Below are positions 1-10,476 of a stretch of DNA of 64,000 bases, piece by piece. The notes beneath the pieces are model-generated. The model was not told the origin of the DNA, ran no database searches, and worked only from the letters and a program-made list of their open reading frames with translations. The position numbers were made by a program, and so were the translations under genes. How positions within the stretch are numbered: position 1 is the stretch's first letter; every line of letters begins with the position of its first letter. The DNA is from Micromonospora sp. MH99 (GTDB lineage Bacteria; Actinomycetota; Actinomycetes; Mycobacteriales; Micromonosporaceae): positions 1 to 64,000 of the forward strand of contig NZ_MUZA01000029.1 in the NCBI RefSeq assembly GCF_021442385.1. The letters are read 5' to 3'.

Positions 1-34
1 TCAGGGCGGTCTTACGGATCAGATCGGTACGCAT
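1..34 (-). CDS. N-terminus of an unidentified gene, cut by the window edge
   Basis: A leftward reading frame begins at the ATG at 32-34 and runs off the window after 11 codons (MRTDLIRKTAL). A good ribosome binding site (GAGGAG) lies about 8 bases before this start codon, which is the main reason to believe it. Too little protein is visible to name a product. Confidence 0.5.
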   Translation of the reverse strand, partial: MRTDLIRKTAL

Positions 35-230
35 GATGGCGTGCTCCTCTGCATCGGGGGGATACGCGCCGACACACGAACGGGGGTGTGTGTCGGGCGG
101 GAAAAGTTCAGGGGGGACGTGGCCTGGCGGCCCCGGGGGGCCTGCGCGGGGGTGTCCCGGAGGGTGGTGCAACGACCCGGGGGCGGCGAGGCATTCCACC
201 AACGCGGTGCCGGGGCCGGGGGCGGCCGGT

Positions 231-447
231 GGTGCTCGGCCGTGCGGGGTGTGTAACCGTGCCGGCCGGGCGGGTGTTCCCGGCGGCTGTCACACCGACC
301 TGCGGTGGTGCTTGGCGGTGCGGGGGGTGTAACCGTGCCGGCCGGGCGGGTGTTCCCGGCGGCTGTCACACCAACTTGCGGTCGTGCTTGGCGGTGCGGG
401 GGCGTAACGGTGGCGGCCGGGTGGGTGTTCCCGGCGGCTGCGGTGCG
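231..447. repeat. 75-bp tandem repeat, about three copies
   Basis: The motif TAACCGTGCCGGCCGGGCGG recurs at 255 and 330, and a diverged version at 405, giving an exact 75-base period. A partial unit precedes the first (231-254) and the third is incomplete. Adjacent units are almost identical, so expansion looks recent. It lies about 200 bases upstream of the leftward gene at the window edge. Confidence 0.85.
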
Positions 448-597
448 CCGCTAGCCCGAAGGTCGCGGCGGCATGCCAGGTATAACGACCCCGGCGGGTC
501 ACCGATTCCGCCGCCAGAGTGCCACCGACCACAGGACACCCACCCCATGACCCGACAAACCACCCGGCGGAAACGGACATCCACCACCACCCGCCGG

Positions 598-675
598 TTG
601 ATCGACTCGACTTCGCTGAAGTCGCGGTATCCGGACGCCCGGGATACCCCGACATCGCCGAACCCGAGTCGATCA
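598..675. repeat. Hairpin element family A, copy 1
   Basis: The ends are inverted repeats (TGATCGACTCG at the left, CGAGTCGATCA at the right). An inner pair, GGTATCC at 626-632 and GGATACC at 642-648, nests inside. Related copies lie at 759-835, 1097-1175 and, more diverged, at 3556-3632 and 38327-38409. Confidence 0.75.
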
Positions 676-758
676 CCCCGCACGGGACCTGCGGACCTGC
701 GCCCAACCGGATGATCGTGCTCGATCCGGGAAACACGGACATCCACCACCGGCGGCGG

Positions 759-835
759 TTGATCGACCCGACTTCGCTGAAGTCGCGGTATCCGGACGCC
801 GGGACACCCCGACATCGCCGAACCCGAGTCGATCA
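759..835. repeat. Hairpin element family A, copy 2
   Basis: Close copy of the element at 598-675, with the same terminal inverted repeat (TTGATCGACCCG / CGAGTCGATCA) and the same core. It lies 161 bases after copy 1, and shared flanking sequence shows that a larger block was duplicated. Confidence 0.75.
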
Positions 836-863
836 CCCCCGCACGGGACCTGCGCCCAACCGG

Positions 864-937
864 ATGATCGCGCTCGATCCGGGAAACACGGCCCTCGCGA
901 CGCGGGCGAAGCCACTACACCCAGGATCGAGCACGAC
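864..937. repeat. Hairpin element family B, copy 2
   Basis: Left end GATCGCGCTCGATCC, right end GGATCGAGCACGA, forming an inverted repeat around a core with GGAAACACGG. A truncated left half of the same element sits at 711-738, directly against family A copy 2, and a further full copy is at 1202-1278. Confidence 0.7.
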
Positions 938-1096
938 CAGGCCCGCCGAAACGCCCACCGTGCGCGGTGTCCGACGCGGGGGCGGCACCCCATCGCACGG
1001 CGACCTTGGGGTCACGCCACCGCCGGCTTGGGGTCACGCCACCGCCGGCACCGGACAAACCACCCAACGGGGACCCCGGCGTCGACACCGCCAGGG

Positions 1097-1175
1097 TTGA
1101 TCCACTCGACTTCACCGATGTCGCGGTATCCGGACGCCCGCGACACCCCAACATCGCCGAACCCGAGTCGATCAA
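1097..1175. repeat. Hairpin element family A, copy 3
   Basis: Same architecture as the copies at 598 and 759, with terminal arms GGTTGATCCACTCG and CGAGTCGATCAACC that pair except for one mismatch. The core is more diverged than in copies 1 and 2. Confidence 0.7.
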
Positions 1176-1201
1176 CCCGGGGCGGCAAGACGCCCAACCG
1201 G

Positions 1202-1278
1202 ATGATCGCGCTCGATCTAGGAAACAGGGCCCTCACCACGCGGGCAAAGCCACTACAACCAGGATCGAGCACGATCAT
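1202..1278. repeat. Hairpin element family B, copy 3
   Basis: Arms ATGATCGCGCTCGAT at 1202 and ATCGAGCACGATCAT ending at 1278 form the clearest stem of this family. The core repeats that of the 864-937 copy (GGAAACA, GGGCAAAGCCACTAC). Confidence 0.75.
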
Positions 1279-1358
1279 GCGGGCCGGCCGGATCGTGCCC
1301 GCCGATCACCAGGCCAACCGGATGGATCGGGTGGGACCACGTGGATCGCCGCGGGTGG

Positions 1359-1541
1359 CTACGCGCTGGGCGTCGCCTCCGCACTGTGGGTCGCTTACGC
1401 GCCGGGCGTCGCCTCCGTACTGTGGGTCGCTTACGCGCCGGGCGTCGCCTCCGCGCTGTGGATCGGCTCGGCGCTGTGGATCGCTTCCGCGCTGTGGGTC
1501 ACTTCCGCGCTGGGCGTCGCTTCCGCGCTGGGGATCGCGTC
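1359..1541 (-). repeat. 18-bp minisatellite forming the uvrC 3' end and running past its stop codon
   Basis: On the minus strand the array encodes hexads of the form E-A-(T/I)-(P/H)-S-A. Five to six hexads are the C-terminal tail of UvrC. After the TAA at 1431-1433 the same frame continues as ATHSTEATPGA, then TAA at 1395-1397, then ATHSAEATPSA, then TAG at 1359-1361. Each stop stands exactly where other hexads have a Glu codon (GAG or GAA), so a single G-to-T change explains each one. Array length and stop position probably vary between strains. Confidence 0.85.
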
Positions 1542-3509
1542 GGGGCTGTCATCGGCTTTGGGGCCCTTGTCGAGGGCAGCCAGGATCGCCTCGGCGGTGC
1601 GGCGGCCCACCCCGGGCACTTCGGTGATCTCTTCGACGGTCGCCGTGGAGAGCCGCTTCAGCGAGCCGAAGTGCCGCAGCAGCGCCTTGCGGCGTACCTC
1701 GCCCAGGCCGGGGACGTTGTCCAGCGCCGACTCGGTCATCCGCTTCGAGCGACGCTGGCGGTGGAACGTGATGGCGAAGCGGTGTGCCTCGTCGCGGACC
1801 CGTTGCAGCAGGTAGAGGCCCTCCGAGGTGCGCGGAAGGATGACCGGGAACTCGTCGTCGGGGAGCCACACCTCCTCCAGCCGCTTGGCGAGGCCGCACA
1901 GCGCGACGTCGTCGATGCCCAGATCGGCCAGGGCCTGGGCGGCCGCCGCGACCTGCGGGGCGCCGCCGTCGACGACCACCAGCTGCGGCGGGTACGCGAA
2001 TTTCCGCGGCCGGCCGGTGGTCGGGTCGACCAGGATGCCGATCTGCGGATCGGTGGCGCCTCCGGGCGCGGTCGGGTCGTCGGCCGACTCCACGCCGACT
2101 TCGCCCGTCTCGGCCCGCGCGTCGAGGTAGCGGGCGAAGCGGCGGCGCAGCACCTCGGACATGGCGGACAGGTCGTCGGTGGCGCCCCGCACGATGAACC
2201 GCCGGTACTCACTCTTGCGGGGCAGCCCGTCCTCGAAGACCACCATGCTGGCGACCACGTCGGTGCCCTGGATCTGGGAGATGTCGAAGCACTCGATGCG
2301 CAGCGGTGAGGTGCGCATGTCGAGCGCCTCGCTGATCTCGTCCAGCGCCTTGCCCCGGGTGGTCAGGTCGCCGGCTCGCTTGAGCTTGTGCCGGGCCAGC
2401 GCGTCCTTGGCGTTGCGCTCCACCGTCTCCATGAGGGTGCGCTTGTCGCCGCGCTGCGGCACGCGCAGCGACACCCGGCTGCCCCGGTGGCTGCTGAGCC
2501 ACTCGGCCAGCGCGTCGGCGTCGGCGGGCAACTCGGGCACCAGCAGTTCGCGGGGTACATCGGCTTCGCCGTGCTCGCCGCCGTACACCTGGGTGCAGAA
2601 GTGGTGCACGAGGTCGCCGGTGGTCAGGTCCTCGGTCTTCTCCACGACCCAGCCGCGCTGGCCGCGGACCCGGCCGTCGCGGACGTGGAAGACCTGCACG
2701 GCCGCCTCGAGCGGGTCGTCGGCGAACGCGACCACGTCGGCGTCGGTGCCGTCGCCGAGCACCACGGTCTGCTTCTCCATGGCCCGGCGCAGGGCTGCCA
2801 CGTCGTCGCGCAGCCGGGCGGCCCGCTCGAACTCCAGCTGCTCGCTCGCCTCGGTCATCTCGCGCTCGATCTTGCGGACCATGGTGTCGGTGCGCCCGGC
2901 CATGAAGTCGCAGAAGTCGTCGACGATGGCACGGTGCTCGTCGACGGAGACCGTGCCGACGCACGGCGCCGAGCACTTGCCGATGTAGCCCAGCAGGCAG
3001 GGACGACCCACCTGGCCGGCCCGCTTGAACACGCCGGCCGAGCAGGTGCGCGCGGGGAACACCCGCAGCAGCAGGTCGAGGGTCTCCCGGATGGCCCAGG
3101 CATGCGAGTACGGGCCGAAGTAGCGCACACCCTTGCGTTTCGCGCCGCGCATCACCTGGAGTCGCGGGTACTCCTCGTCGAGGGTGACGGCGAGATAGGG
3201 GTACGACTTGTCGTCGCGGTAGCGGACGTTGAACCGGGGGTCGTACTGCTTGATCCAGGTGAACTCCTGCTGGAGCGCCTCGACCTCGGTGCCGACGGTG
3301 ATCCAGTCCACCGACTCGGCGGTGGTGACCATCTGGCGGGTGCGCTCGTGCAGGTTCCAGACGTCGCCGAAGTAGGAGTTGAGCCGGCTGCGCAGATTTT
3401 TCGCCTTGCCGACGTAGATCACCCGGCCGGTGCCGTCGCGGAAGCGGTAGACCCCCGGTGACTCCGGGATGGTGCCGGGTGCGGGACGGTAGGTCGAGGG
3501 GTCAGCCAC
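1431..3509 (-). CDS. uvrC: Excinuclease ABC subunit C (UvrC)
   Basis: UvrC makes the two incisions on either side of a UvrB-bound DNA lesion in nucleotide excision repair. The 692-residue protein has an N-terminal GIY-YIG nuclease domain (GVYRFRD and IYVGKAKNLRSRL within the first 45 residues), a UVR motif region near residue 210-240, an RNase H-like endonuclease region in the middle and a C-terminal helix-hairpin-helix pair (VPGLGEVRRKALLRHFG, VPGVGRRTAEAILA). I chose the GTG at 3509 because a TAGGCT -10 hexamer lies 7 bases before it, as for other leaderless genes here; a GTG 10 codons upstream is possible but has no ribosome site. The last 35 residues are a Ser-Ala-Glu hexad repeat not needed for known UvrC function. 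UvrA is encoded about 0.9 kb upstream on the same strand. Confidence 0.95.
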   Translation of the reverse strand: MADPSTYRPAPGTIPESPGVYRFRDGTGRVIYVGKAKNLRSRLNSYFGDVWNLHERTRQMVTTAESVDWITVGTEVEALQQEFTWIKQYDPRFNVRYRDDKSYPYLAVTLDEEYPRLQVMRGAKRKGVRYFGPYSHAWAIRETLDLLLRVFPARTCSAGVFKRAGQVGRPCLLGYIGKCSAPCVGTVSVDEHRAIVDDFCDFMAGRTDTMVRKIEREMTEASEQLEFERAARLRDDVAALRRAMEKQTVVLGDGTDADVVAFADDPLEAAVQVFHVRDGRVRGQRGWVVEKTEDLTTGDLVHHFCTQVYGGEHGEADVPRELLVPELPADADALAEWLSSHRGSRVSLRVPQRGDKRTLMETVERNAKDALARHKLKRAGDLTTRGKALDEISEALDMRTSPLRIECFDISQIQGTDVVASMVVFEDGLPRKSEYRRFIVRGATDDLSAMSEVLRRRFARYLDARAETGEVGVESADDPTAPGGATDPQIGILVDPTTGRPRKFAYPPQLVVVDGGAPQVAAAAQALADLGIDDVALCGLAKRLEEVWLPDDEFPVILPRTSEGLYLLQRVRDEAHRFAITFHRQRRSKRMTESALDNVPGLGEVRRKALLRHFGSLKRLSTATVEEITEVPGVGRRTAEAILAALDKGPKADDSPDAIPSAEATPSAEVTHSAEAIHSAEPIHSAEATPGA

Positions 3510-3516
3510 GTCGACA

Positions 3517-3522
3517 AGCCTA
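3517..3522 (-). promoter_or_regulatory. -10 hexamer TAGGCT of leaderless uvrC
   Basis: TAGGCT on the minus strand ends 7 bases before the uvrC GTG, so transcription would start at or next to the start codon. No Shine-Dalgarno sequence fits in between. No clear -35 box was found. Confidence 0.5.
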
Positions 3523-3555
3523 GTCCGCACCCCCGACACACCACGCCGAGCGCTA

Positions 3556-3632
3556 GATCAACTCGGCGTGCGGGGAAGTCGGGGCGTCGACGGGCGCCGG
3601 ACGCCCCGACTTCCCCGAACGCGAGTCGATCG
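3556..3632. terminator. Strong hairpin between the Rieske gene and uvrC (family A variant)
   Basis: A perfect 17-bp stem, GGGGAAGTCGGGGCGTC (3572-3588) with its complement at 3600-3616, has an 11-base loop. It sits just past the stop codon of the Rieske gene and could end its transcript. The outer flanks (GATCAACTCG, CGAGTCGATC) match the ends of hairpin family A, so a dispersed element probably serves as terminator. Confidence 0.65.
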
Positions 3633-3637
3633 AGTGG

Positions 3638-4123
3638 TCAGGCGAGGGAGATCTGGTCCCCGGTCACCTTGATGTCCTTCGGCGGCAGCGGCTTGGTGGC
3701 CGGGCCGGCCTTCACCGAGCCGTCCTCGATCGAGAACTTGCTGCCGTGGCAGGTGCAGTTGATCGTGCCGCCGTCGACGTTCGTCACCGGGCAGTTCTGG
3801 TGCGTACAGATCGGGCTGAAGCCCTTGAACTGACCCGCCGAGGGCTGGGTGATCACCACGCCCTCGGCGGCGAGGACCTTGCCGCCGCCGACCGGAATGT
3901 CGGCGGTGGTGGCCAGCGACTGGGCGTTCTGCCGATCACCGCCACCGGCGTCCCCGGTGCTGGGCACCGCCGGGCCGCCACTGGTGGGGGCACCGCTGCC
4001 ACCGCCGTCGTCGTCACTGCCGCAGGCCGCCAGGACGACTGCCGCGCCGACGGCCCCGACACCGGTGAGCAGGGCCCGACGGGTCTGCGTACCCGGATCG
4101 GTCAGCGCCTGATCGTCGCTCAT
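3638..4123 (-). CDS. Rieske [2Fe-2S] protein with Tat-type lipoprotein signal
   Basis: The 161-residue protein begins with a twin-arginine signal (TRRALLTGVGAVGAAVV) followed by a lipobox-like LAACGS, so it is probably exported folded and lipid-anchored. A Ser/Gly/Asp-rich linker leads to a Rieske domain with the two ligand motifs C-T-H and C-T-C-H-G, 17 residues apart, that would bind a [2Fe-2S] cluster through two Cys and two His. It resembles the small stand-alone actinobacterial Rieske proteins rather than the large cytochrome bc1 subunit. The ATG at 4123 follows a GAGAGAGG ribosome site. No redox partner is encoded nearby, so the electron donor and acceptor are unknown. Confidence 0.85.
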   Translation of the reverse strand: MSDDQALTDPGTQTRRALLTGVGAVGAAVVLAACGSDDDGGGSGAPTSGGPAVPSTGDAGGGDRQNAQSLATTADIPVGGGKVLAAEGVVITQPSAGQFKGFSPICTHQNCPVTNVDGGTINCTCHGSKFSIEDGSVKAGPATKPLPPKDIKVTGDQISLA

Positions 4124-4313
4124 GCCTCGCCTCTCTCTCGCCCACTGCGCCGGTCCGAAAGCCGGCCACACCTGTGCACACGGGCAACTGTGCCGGATGG
4201 TTCACGGCGGCACAGTGCCGACCCGGGAAATGGGACGAGGGACGAGGACCGCGTCGAAACCGCGACGGCCCCGAGAGCACGGCGGTGGACGCGTCGAACG
4301 CACAGCCGCGCCC

Positions 4314-4349
4314 GGTCCACCCCTGGCTCTGCCGGAGCAGGGGTGGACC
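4314..4349 (-). terminator. Hairpin terminator after uvrA
   Basis: GGTCCACCCCTG (4314-4325) pairs with CAGGGGTGGACC (4338-4349), 12 bp without mismatch. It starts 24 bases past the uvrA stop codon. No T-run follows, as is usual in high-GC actinobacteria. Confidence 0.65.
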
Positions 4350-4372
4350 GACGCCGCCGTGGACGGCCCAGG

Positions 4373-7318
<2,946 letters not shown>

Positions 7319-7498
7319 AGTGCGTGTACTCCCGGGAGAAGACGAAGCGAAGGATCTGTCCCGCTCTGGGTGGATTCGAGCGGTCGTGCGGGCGCGGAAA
7401 ACACGCCTCGGCAACTCTAGCCCCGAGGTGTGACAGTTTCCCCCGCCCGCACATTCCCCCAGCTCAGCCCGGTCGGCCGCACCACGCGCGAGCCTCCG

Positions 7499-8626
7499 TC
7501 AGTACCCGCCGGGCGACGGTGGCCGGGCCGCCCTGCGCCGCGCCGAACGCCACCCGCCGCGCCGCTCGGCGGCCAGCCGCGCCTCACGCCGCCGGCTCTC
7601 GTGGGTGACCTCCGACTGCAGACGCCGCCAGCTCTCCCACCGGCGCGTGGACAGCTCACCGGTCCGCAACGCGTCGTGGACCGCGCAGGCCGGTTCACCG
7701 TCGTGCCGACAGTCGGCGTACCGACAGCCCTCGGCCAGCCCCGCGATGTCGGCGAACGCCCGGTCCAGCCCGGCCACGCCGTCGAGCAGGCCGACCGCCC
7801 GCACGCCGGGTGTGTCGATCACGGCGCCCCCGTTTGGGACCGGCACCAGGGCCCGCCAGGTGGTGGTGTGCCGGCCCTTGCCGTCGACCCGACGGATCGC
7901 CTGCGTCGGCATCATCACCGCGCCGGCGAGCGCGTTGACCAGGCTCGACTTGCCCGCGCCGGACGGCCCGAGCAGCCCCAGCGTGCGACCCGGCGCGACC
8001 TCGGCGCGCAGCGGGTCCAGCCCGGTGCCGCGCTCGGCGCTGACCGGCAGCACCGGCACACCGGGGGCGATCACGGCGAGCTGGCGGGCCAGCGCATCCG
8101 GGTCGGCCGCGAGGTCGGCCTTCGTCAGCACCACGAGCGGCCGGGCCCCGGACTCGTGGACCAGGGAGAGCAGCCGCTCGATGCGGCCGACGTCCGGCTC
8201 CGGGTGCACCGGCTCCACCACGGCGGCGGCGTCGAGGTTGGCGGCCAGCACCTGGCCGCTGGCGTCCTTGCCGGCGGTACGACGGATCAGCGCGGCCCGC
8301 CGGGGCAGCACGGCCGCCACGGTGATCCGGCGGTCCGGCCAGTGCGTGAGCAGCACCCAGTCCCCCGCGCAGGGCAGTGCCGAGGGGTCCTGGGCGGCGG
8401 CGGCCAGCACGGAGGGGCCGAGGCTGGCCCGGACCGGGCCGTCGGCGGTGAGCACGGTGCAGACCCCCCGGTCCACCCGGGCCACCCGGCCGGGGTGGTG
8501 CTCGCCGCGCCGGGCGGCGTACGTCGCCCGGTCGGCGTCCCAGCCGAGGGCGGTCAGATCGATAGTCATGGCATCCTCATCGGTGTCGAGCTGGTGATGG
8601 CGGAACACGCGTGTCACGTCCGGCAT
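7499..8626 (-). CDS. rsgA: Ribosome small-subunit-dependent GTPase RsgA (YjeQ)
   Basis: RsgA assists late maturation of the 30S subunit with GTP hydrolysis. The protein shows the circularly permuted GTPase order that defines the family: the G4 motif TKAD comes before the P-loop GPSGAGKSSL, followed by DTPG. An N-terminal OB-like region and a C-terminal zinc-binding segment (CRYADCRHDGEPAC) match the family. The ATG at 8626 is preceded by GGAGG at 8 bases; an internal ATG at 8569, also with a GAGG site, is the alternative and would remove 19 residues. The C-terminus is strongly basic, which suits rRNA binding. It is a single-gene unit next to uvrA. Confidence 0.93.
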   Translation of the reverse strand: MPDVTRVFRHHQLDTDEDAMTIDLTALGWDADRATYAARRGEHHPGRVARVDRGVCTVLTADGPVRASLGPSVLAAAAQDPSALPCAGDWVLLTHWPDRRITVAAVLPRRAALIRRTAGKDASGQVLAANLDAAAVVEPVHPEPDVGRIERLLSLVHESGARPLVVLTKADLAADPDALARQLAVIAPGVPVLPVSAERGTGLDPLRAEVAPGRTLGLLGPSGAGKSSLVNALAGAVMMPTQAIRRVDGKGRHTTTWRALVPVPNGGAVIDTPGVRAVGLLDGVAGLDRAFADIAGLAEGCRYADCRHDGEPACAVHDALRTGELSTRRWESWRRLQSEVTHESRRREARLAAERRGGWRSARRRAARPPSPGGY

Positions 8627-8735
8627 GAACACCACCTCCGTCCGACGTCCCGGTGCCGCTTTGTGAGGCCGACGGTAGGGCGCGCGACGACGCGCCGAAA
8701 GCGATTTCCGCGACGACGGCGCGGCGCGGGGCGGC

Positions 8736-8741
8736 TAGGGT
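8736..8741 (+). promoter_or_regulatory. -10 hexamer TAGGGT of a leaderless gene remnant
   Basis: TAGGGT lies 6 bases before the GTG at 8748. The spacing equals that of other leaderless genes in the window and suggests that the original start and promoter of the decayed gene are still intact. Confidence 0.4.
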
Positions 8742-8747
8742 CGACCC

Positions 8748-9007
8748 GTGACCACGGATCCGCTGCCGCCTCAGGGCGCGGCGGACGACACCACCACCAC
8801 CCGACCGCCGCGTACCGGCGACGGCCTGGGCGGCGGGCACCGACGCCGGCGCGGGCCGGTCGCCTGTCGCGCTCCTCGACGACCCGCGGCGCACCGCACA
8901 CCGGTCCGCCGGGACGCCCGCGGCCCTGCCGGTCGAGGCGTGGACCACGCTCGCCGTCAACCCCGACGGACCCCTGCCTACTTCACCGGAACGGATTTGG
9001 ACACGTC
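8748..9007 (+). pseudogene. Remnant of a mycothiol-dependent maleylpyruvate isomerase-family (DinB-like) gene
   Basis: From the GTG at 8748 the first frame reads MTTDPLPPQGAADDTT, a plausible family N-terminus. About 24 codons on, sense switches to the next frame (from about 8815), which reads TDAGAGRSPVALLDDPRRTA and then AALPVEAWTTLAVNPDGP, ending RIWTRH at the next gene. The AGAGRP..LLDDLRRTA..F....ALP.EAW pattern is characteristic of the actinobacterial mycothiol maleylpyruvate isomerase family as I know it. The expected middle section (the LLPGWTRGHVL..H.AR region) and the C-terminal half are missing. I infer an internal deletion with frameshift plus 3' truncation. A database comparison was not possible. 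Confidence 0.55.
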
Positions 9008-9661
9008 ATGACCTACAGCGGAGATGTCACCCACGGCGGCCCGCCGGCGGTACGGGAGTTGGACGGGCTCACCATCAGCAAGCTGTCGGTGGGCCCGATG
9101 GACAACAACGCGTACCTGCTGCGCTGCACGGGCACCGGCGACCAGGTGTTGATCGACGCCGCCAACGAGGCGCCCCGGCTGCTGGAGCTGATCGGCGACG
9201 GCGGTCTGGCCGCCGTGGTGACCACCCACCAGCACATGGACCACTGGGTGGCGTTGGAGGAGGTGGTTGCCAAGACCGGCGCGCGGGCGCTCGTGCACGC
9301 CGACGACGCGGCGGGGCTGCCGATCGAGGCGGAGCGGTTGGCCGACGGCGACACCGTGGCGGTCGGTGACTGCGCGCTGGAGGTCATCCACATCAAGGGC
9401 CACACGCCGGGTTCGATCGCGCTGCTCTACCGCGACCCGGCCGGTACCGCCCACCTGTTCACCGGCGACAGCCTCTTTCCCGGCGGCGTCGGCAACACGG
9501 ACAAGGACCCGCAGCGCTTCGCCGCGCTGATCGACGACGTCGAGCACAAGCTGTTCGACCAGCTGCCGGACGACACCTGGTTCTACCCCGGCCACGGCAA
9601 GGACAGCACCCTGGGAGCAGAACGCCCAGCCCTCCCCCAGTGGCGAGCCCGAGGCTGGTAA
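9008..9661 (+). CDS. Metallo-beta-lactamase-fold hydrolase
   Basis: The 217-residue protein has the metal-binding signature THQHMDHW near residue 76-83, followed by further conserved ligands (HTPGS near 135, the Asp in FTGDSLF near 155 and YPGHG near 196). This is the glyoxalase II-like branch, which acts on thioesters or persulfides of small thiols; in actinobacteria the thiol would be mycothiol, but that is inference. In related genomes such a gene often lies beside uvrA. Directly upstream is the wreck of a mycothiol-dependent isomerase gene. The start ATG lies within the end of that remnant and has no strong ribosome site. Confidence 0.88.
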   Translation: MTYSGDVTHGGPPAVRELDGLTISKLSVGPMDNNAYLLRCTGTGDQVLIDAANEAPRLLELIGDGGLAAVVTTHQHMDHWVALEEVVAKTGARALVHADDAAGLPIEAERLADGDTVAVGDCALEVIHIKGHTPGSIALLYRDPAGTAHLFTGDSLFPGGVGNTDKDPQRFAALIDDVEHKLFDQLPDDTWFYPGHGKDSTLGAERPALPQWRARGW

Positions 9662-9766
9662 CCCCGAGCGATGATCACCCAACGCTGACCGATCACCACT
9701 GAAGATCCACACCACAGTCGGATCGCGGCACCACCGGACGAACCGCCCCCGCACCGCAACCACGGC

Positions 9767-10375
9767 TCAACCAGCAAGAGCGGAGAACCGCCGCCGCGCC
9801 CCCACCAACACCACGAACGCCAGCGCCAGCCCCACCCCCATGGTCACCAGCAGCGGGCTCGGCGCCCCCGGCAGCAGCCCGGCCAGCGACCGCGACGCGG
9901 TGCCCAGCGCCAGGTAGAGGCCGGCCCAGGCCGCCGCGCCGAGGGTCGCGCAGCCGAGGAACCGGCGGTACGACATCCGCAGCCCGCCGGCGGCCAGCGG
10001 CAGCAGCGCGTTGAACACCGGCAGGAACGGCGCGACAACCATCATCTGGCCACCGCCGTGGTTGAGGATCCCCTCGGCCGCGCTCCAGCGCGCCTCACCG
10101 ATCCAGCCCCCGATCCGGCTGTGGCGCAGGCGTTCGGCGTAGCGGCGACCGACCAGGAAACTCAGCGACCAGCCGGCCAGGCAACCGGCCAGCACCGCGG
10201 CGAAGGTGGCCAGCCCGGTGGCCGGGCGGCCCACCCCGACCGCGGCCAGGATCGCCACGTCGCCGGGGATCAGCACACCCAGCAACGGTACGGCGTCGAA
10301 GAGCATGACCAGCCCGAGCGCGCCCATCAGCACGAGGATGGGCAGTTCTCCGACCTGGGCCAGCCATTGCGTCAT
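9767..10375 (-). CDS. DedA/VTT-family membrane protein
   Basis: The 202-residue protein has four to five hydrophobic segments and the DedA pattern: an N-terminal reentrant region (LLGVLIPGDVAILAA), then FLVGRRYAERLRHS, then a second half with APFLPVFNALLPLAAGGLRMSYRRFL. DedA proteins are proposed lipid scramblases or undecaprenyl-phosphate flippases that support envelope homeostasis. The basic motif and the conserved Arg of the R..P.FN/R..... region are only partly kept. A TAGCGT -10 hexamer lies 7 bases before the ATG, so the mRNA may be leaderless. A second DedA domain occurs at 20039-21454. Confidence 0.85.
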   Translation of the reverse strand: MTQWLAQVGELPILVLMGALGLVMLFDAVPLLGVLIPGDVAILAAVGVGRPATGLATFAAVLAGCLAGWSLSFLVGRRYAERLRHSRIGGWIGEARWSAAEGILNHGGGQMMVVAPFLPVFNALLPLAAGGLRMSYRRFLGCATLGAAAWAGLYLALGTASRSLAGLLPGAPSPLLVTMGVGLALAFVVLVGARRRFSALAG

Positions 10376-10476
10376 GCCTCGTACGCTATGGCCGCCGGAC
10401 CACGGTGGACATCAGGTCGCAGCCCCCAGGGTCCCCTGGTATCGGCCTCGGGGTCGCCCCTGAGGGAGCCCGCGCG

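Larger units (their letters stand above)
35..1358. other. Gene-free, repeat-rich intergenic region of about 1.3 kb
   Basis: No reading frame here has a convincing start site, codon pattern or recognisable protein. The stretch is a mosaic: a 75-bp tandem repeat (231-447), three hairpin elements of one family (598-675, 759-835, 1097-1175), two full and one truncated copy of a second hairpin family (864-937, 1202-1278; truncated at 711-738), and a 22-bp direct repeat (1005-1026 and 1027-1048). The block at about 590-745 is partly duplicated at about 751-897. It separates the leftward gene at the window edge from the 3' end of uvrC. Confidence 0.7.

Noticed and set aside
88..714. A 200-codon open frame in the repeat region
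   Set aside because: It runs through the 75-bp repeat and the hairpin elements, has no ribosome site and no recognisable protein. Long open frames by chance are common at this GC content.
7319..7430. LexA (SOS) box upstream of uvrA, or upstream of uvrB at 33012-33120
   Set aside because: No GAAC-N4-GTTC-like palindrome was seen in either region.
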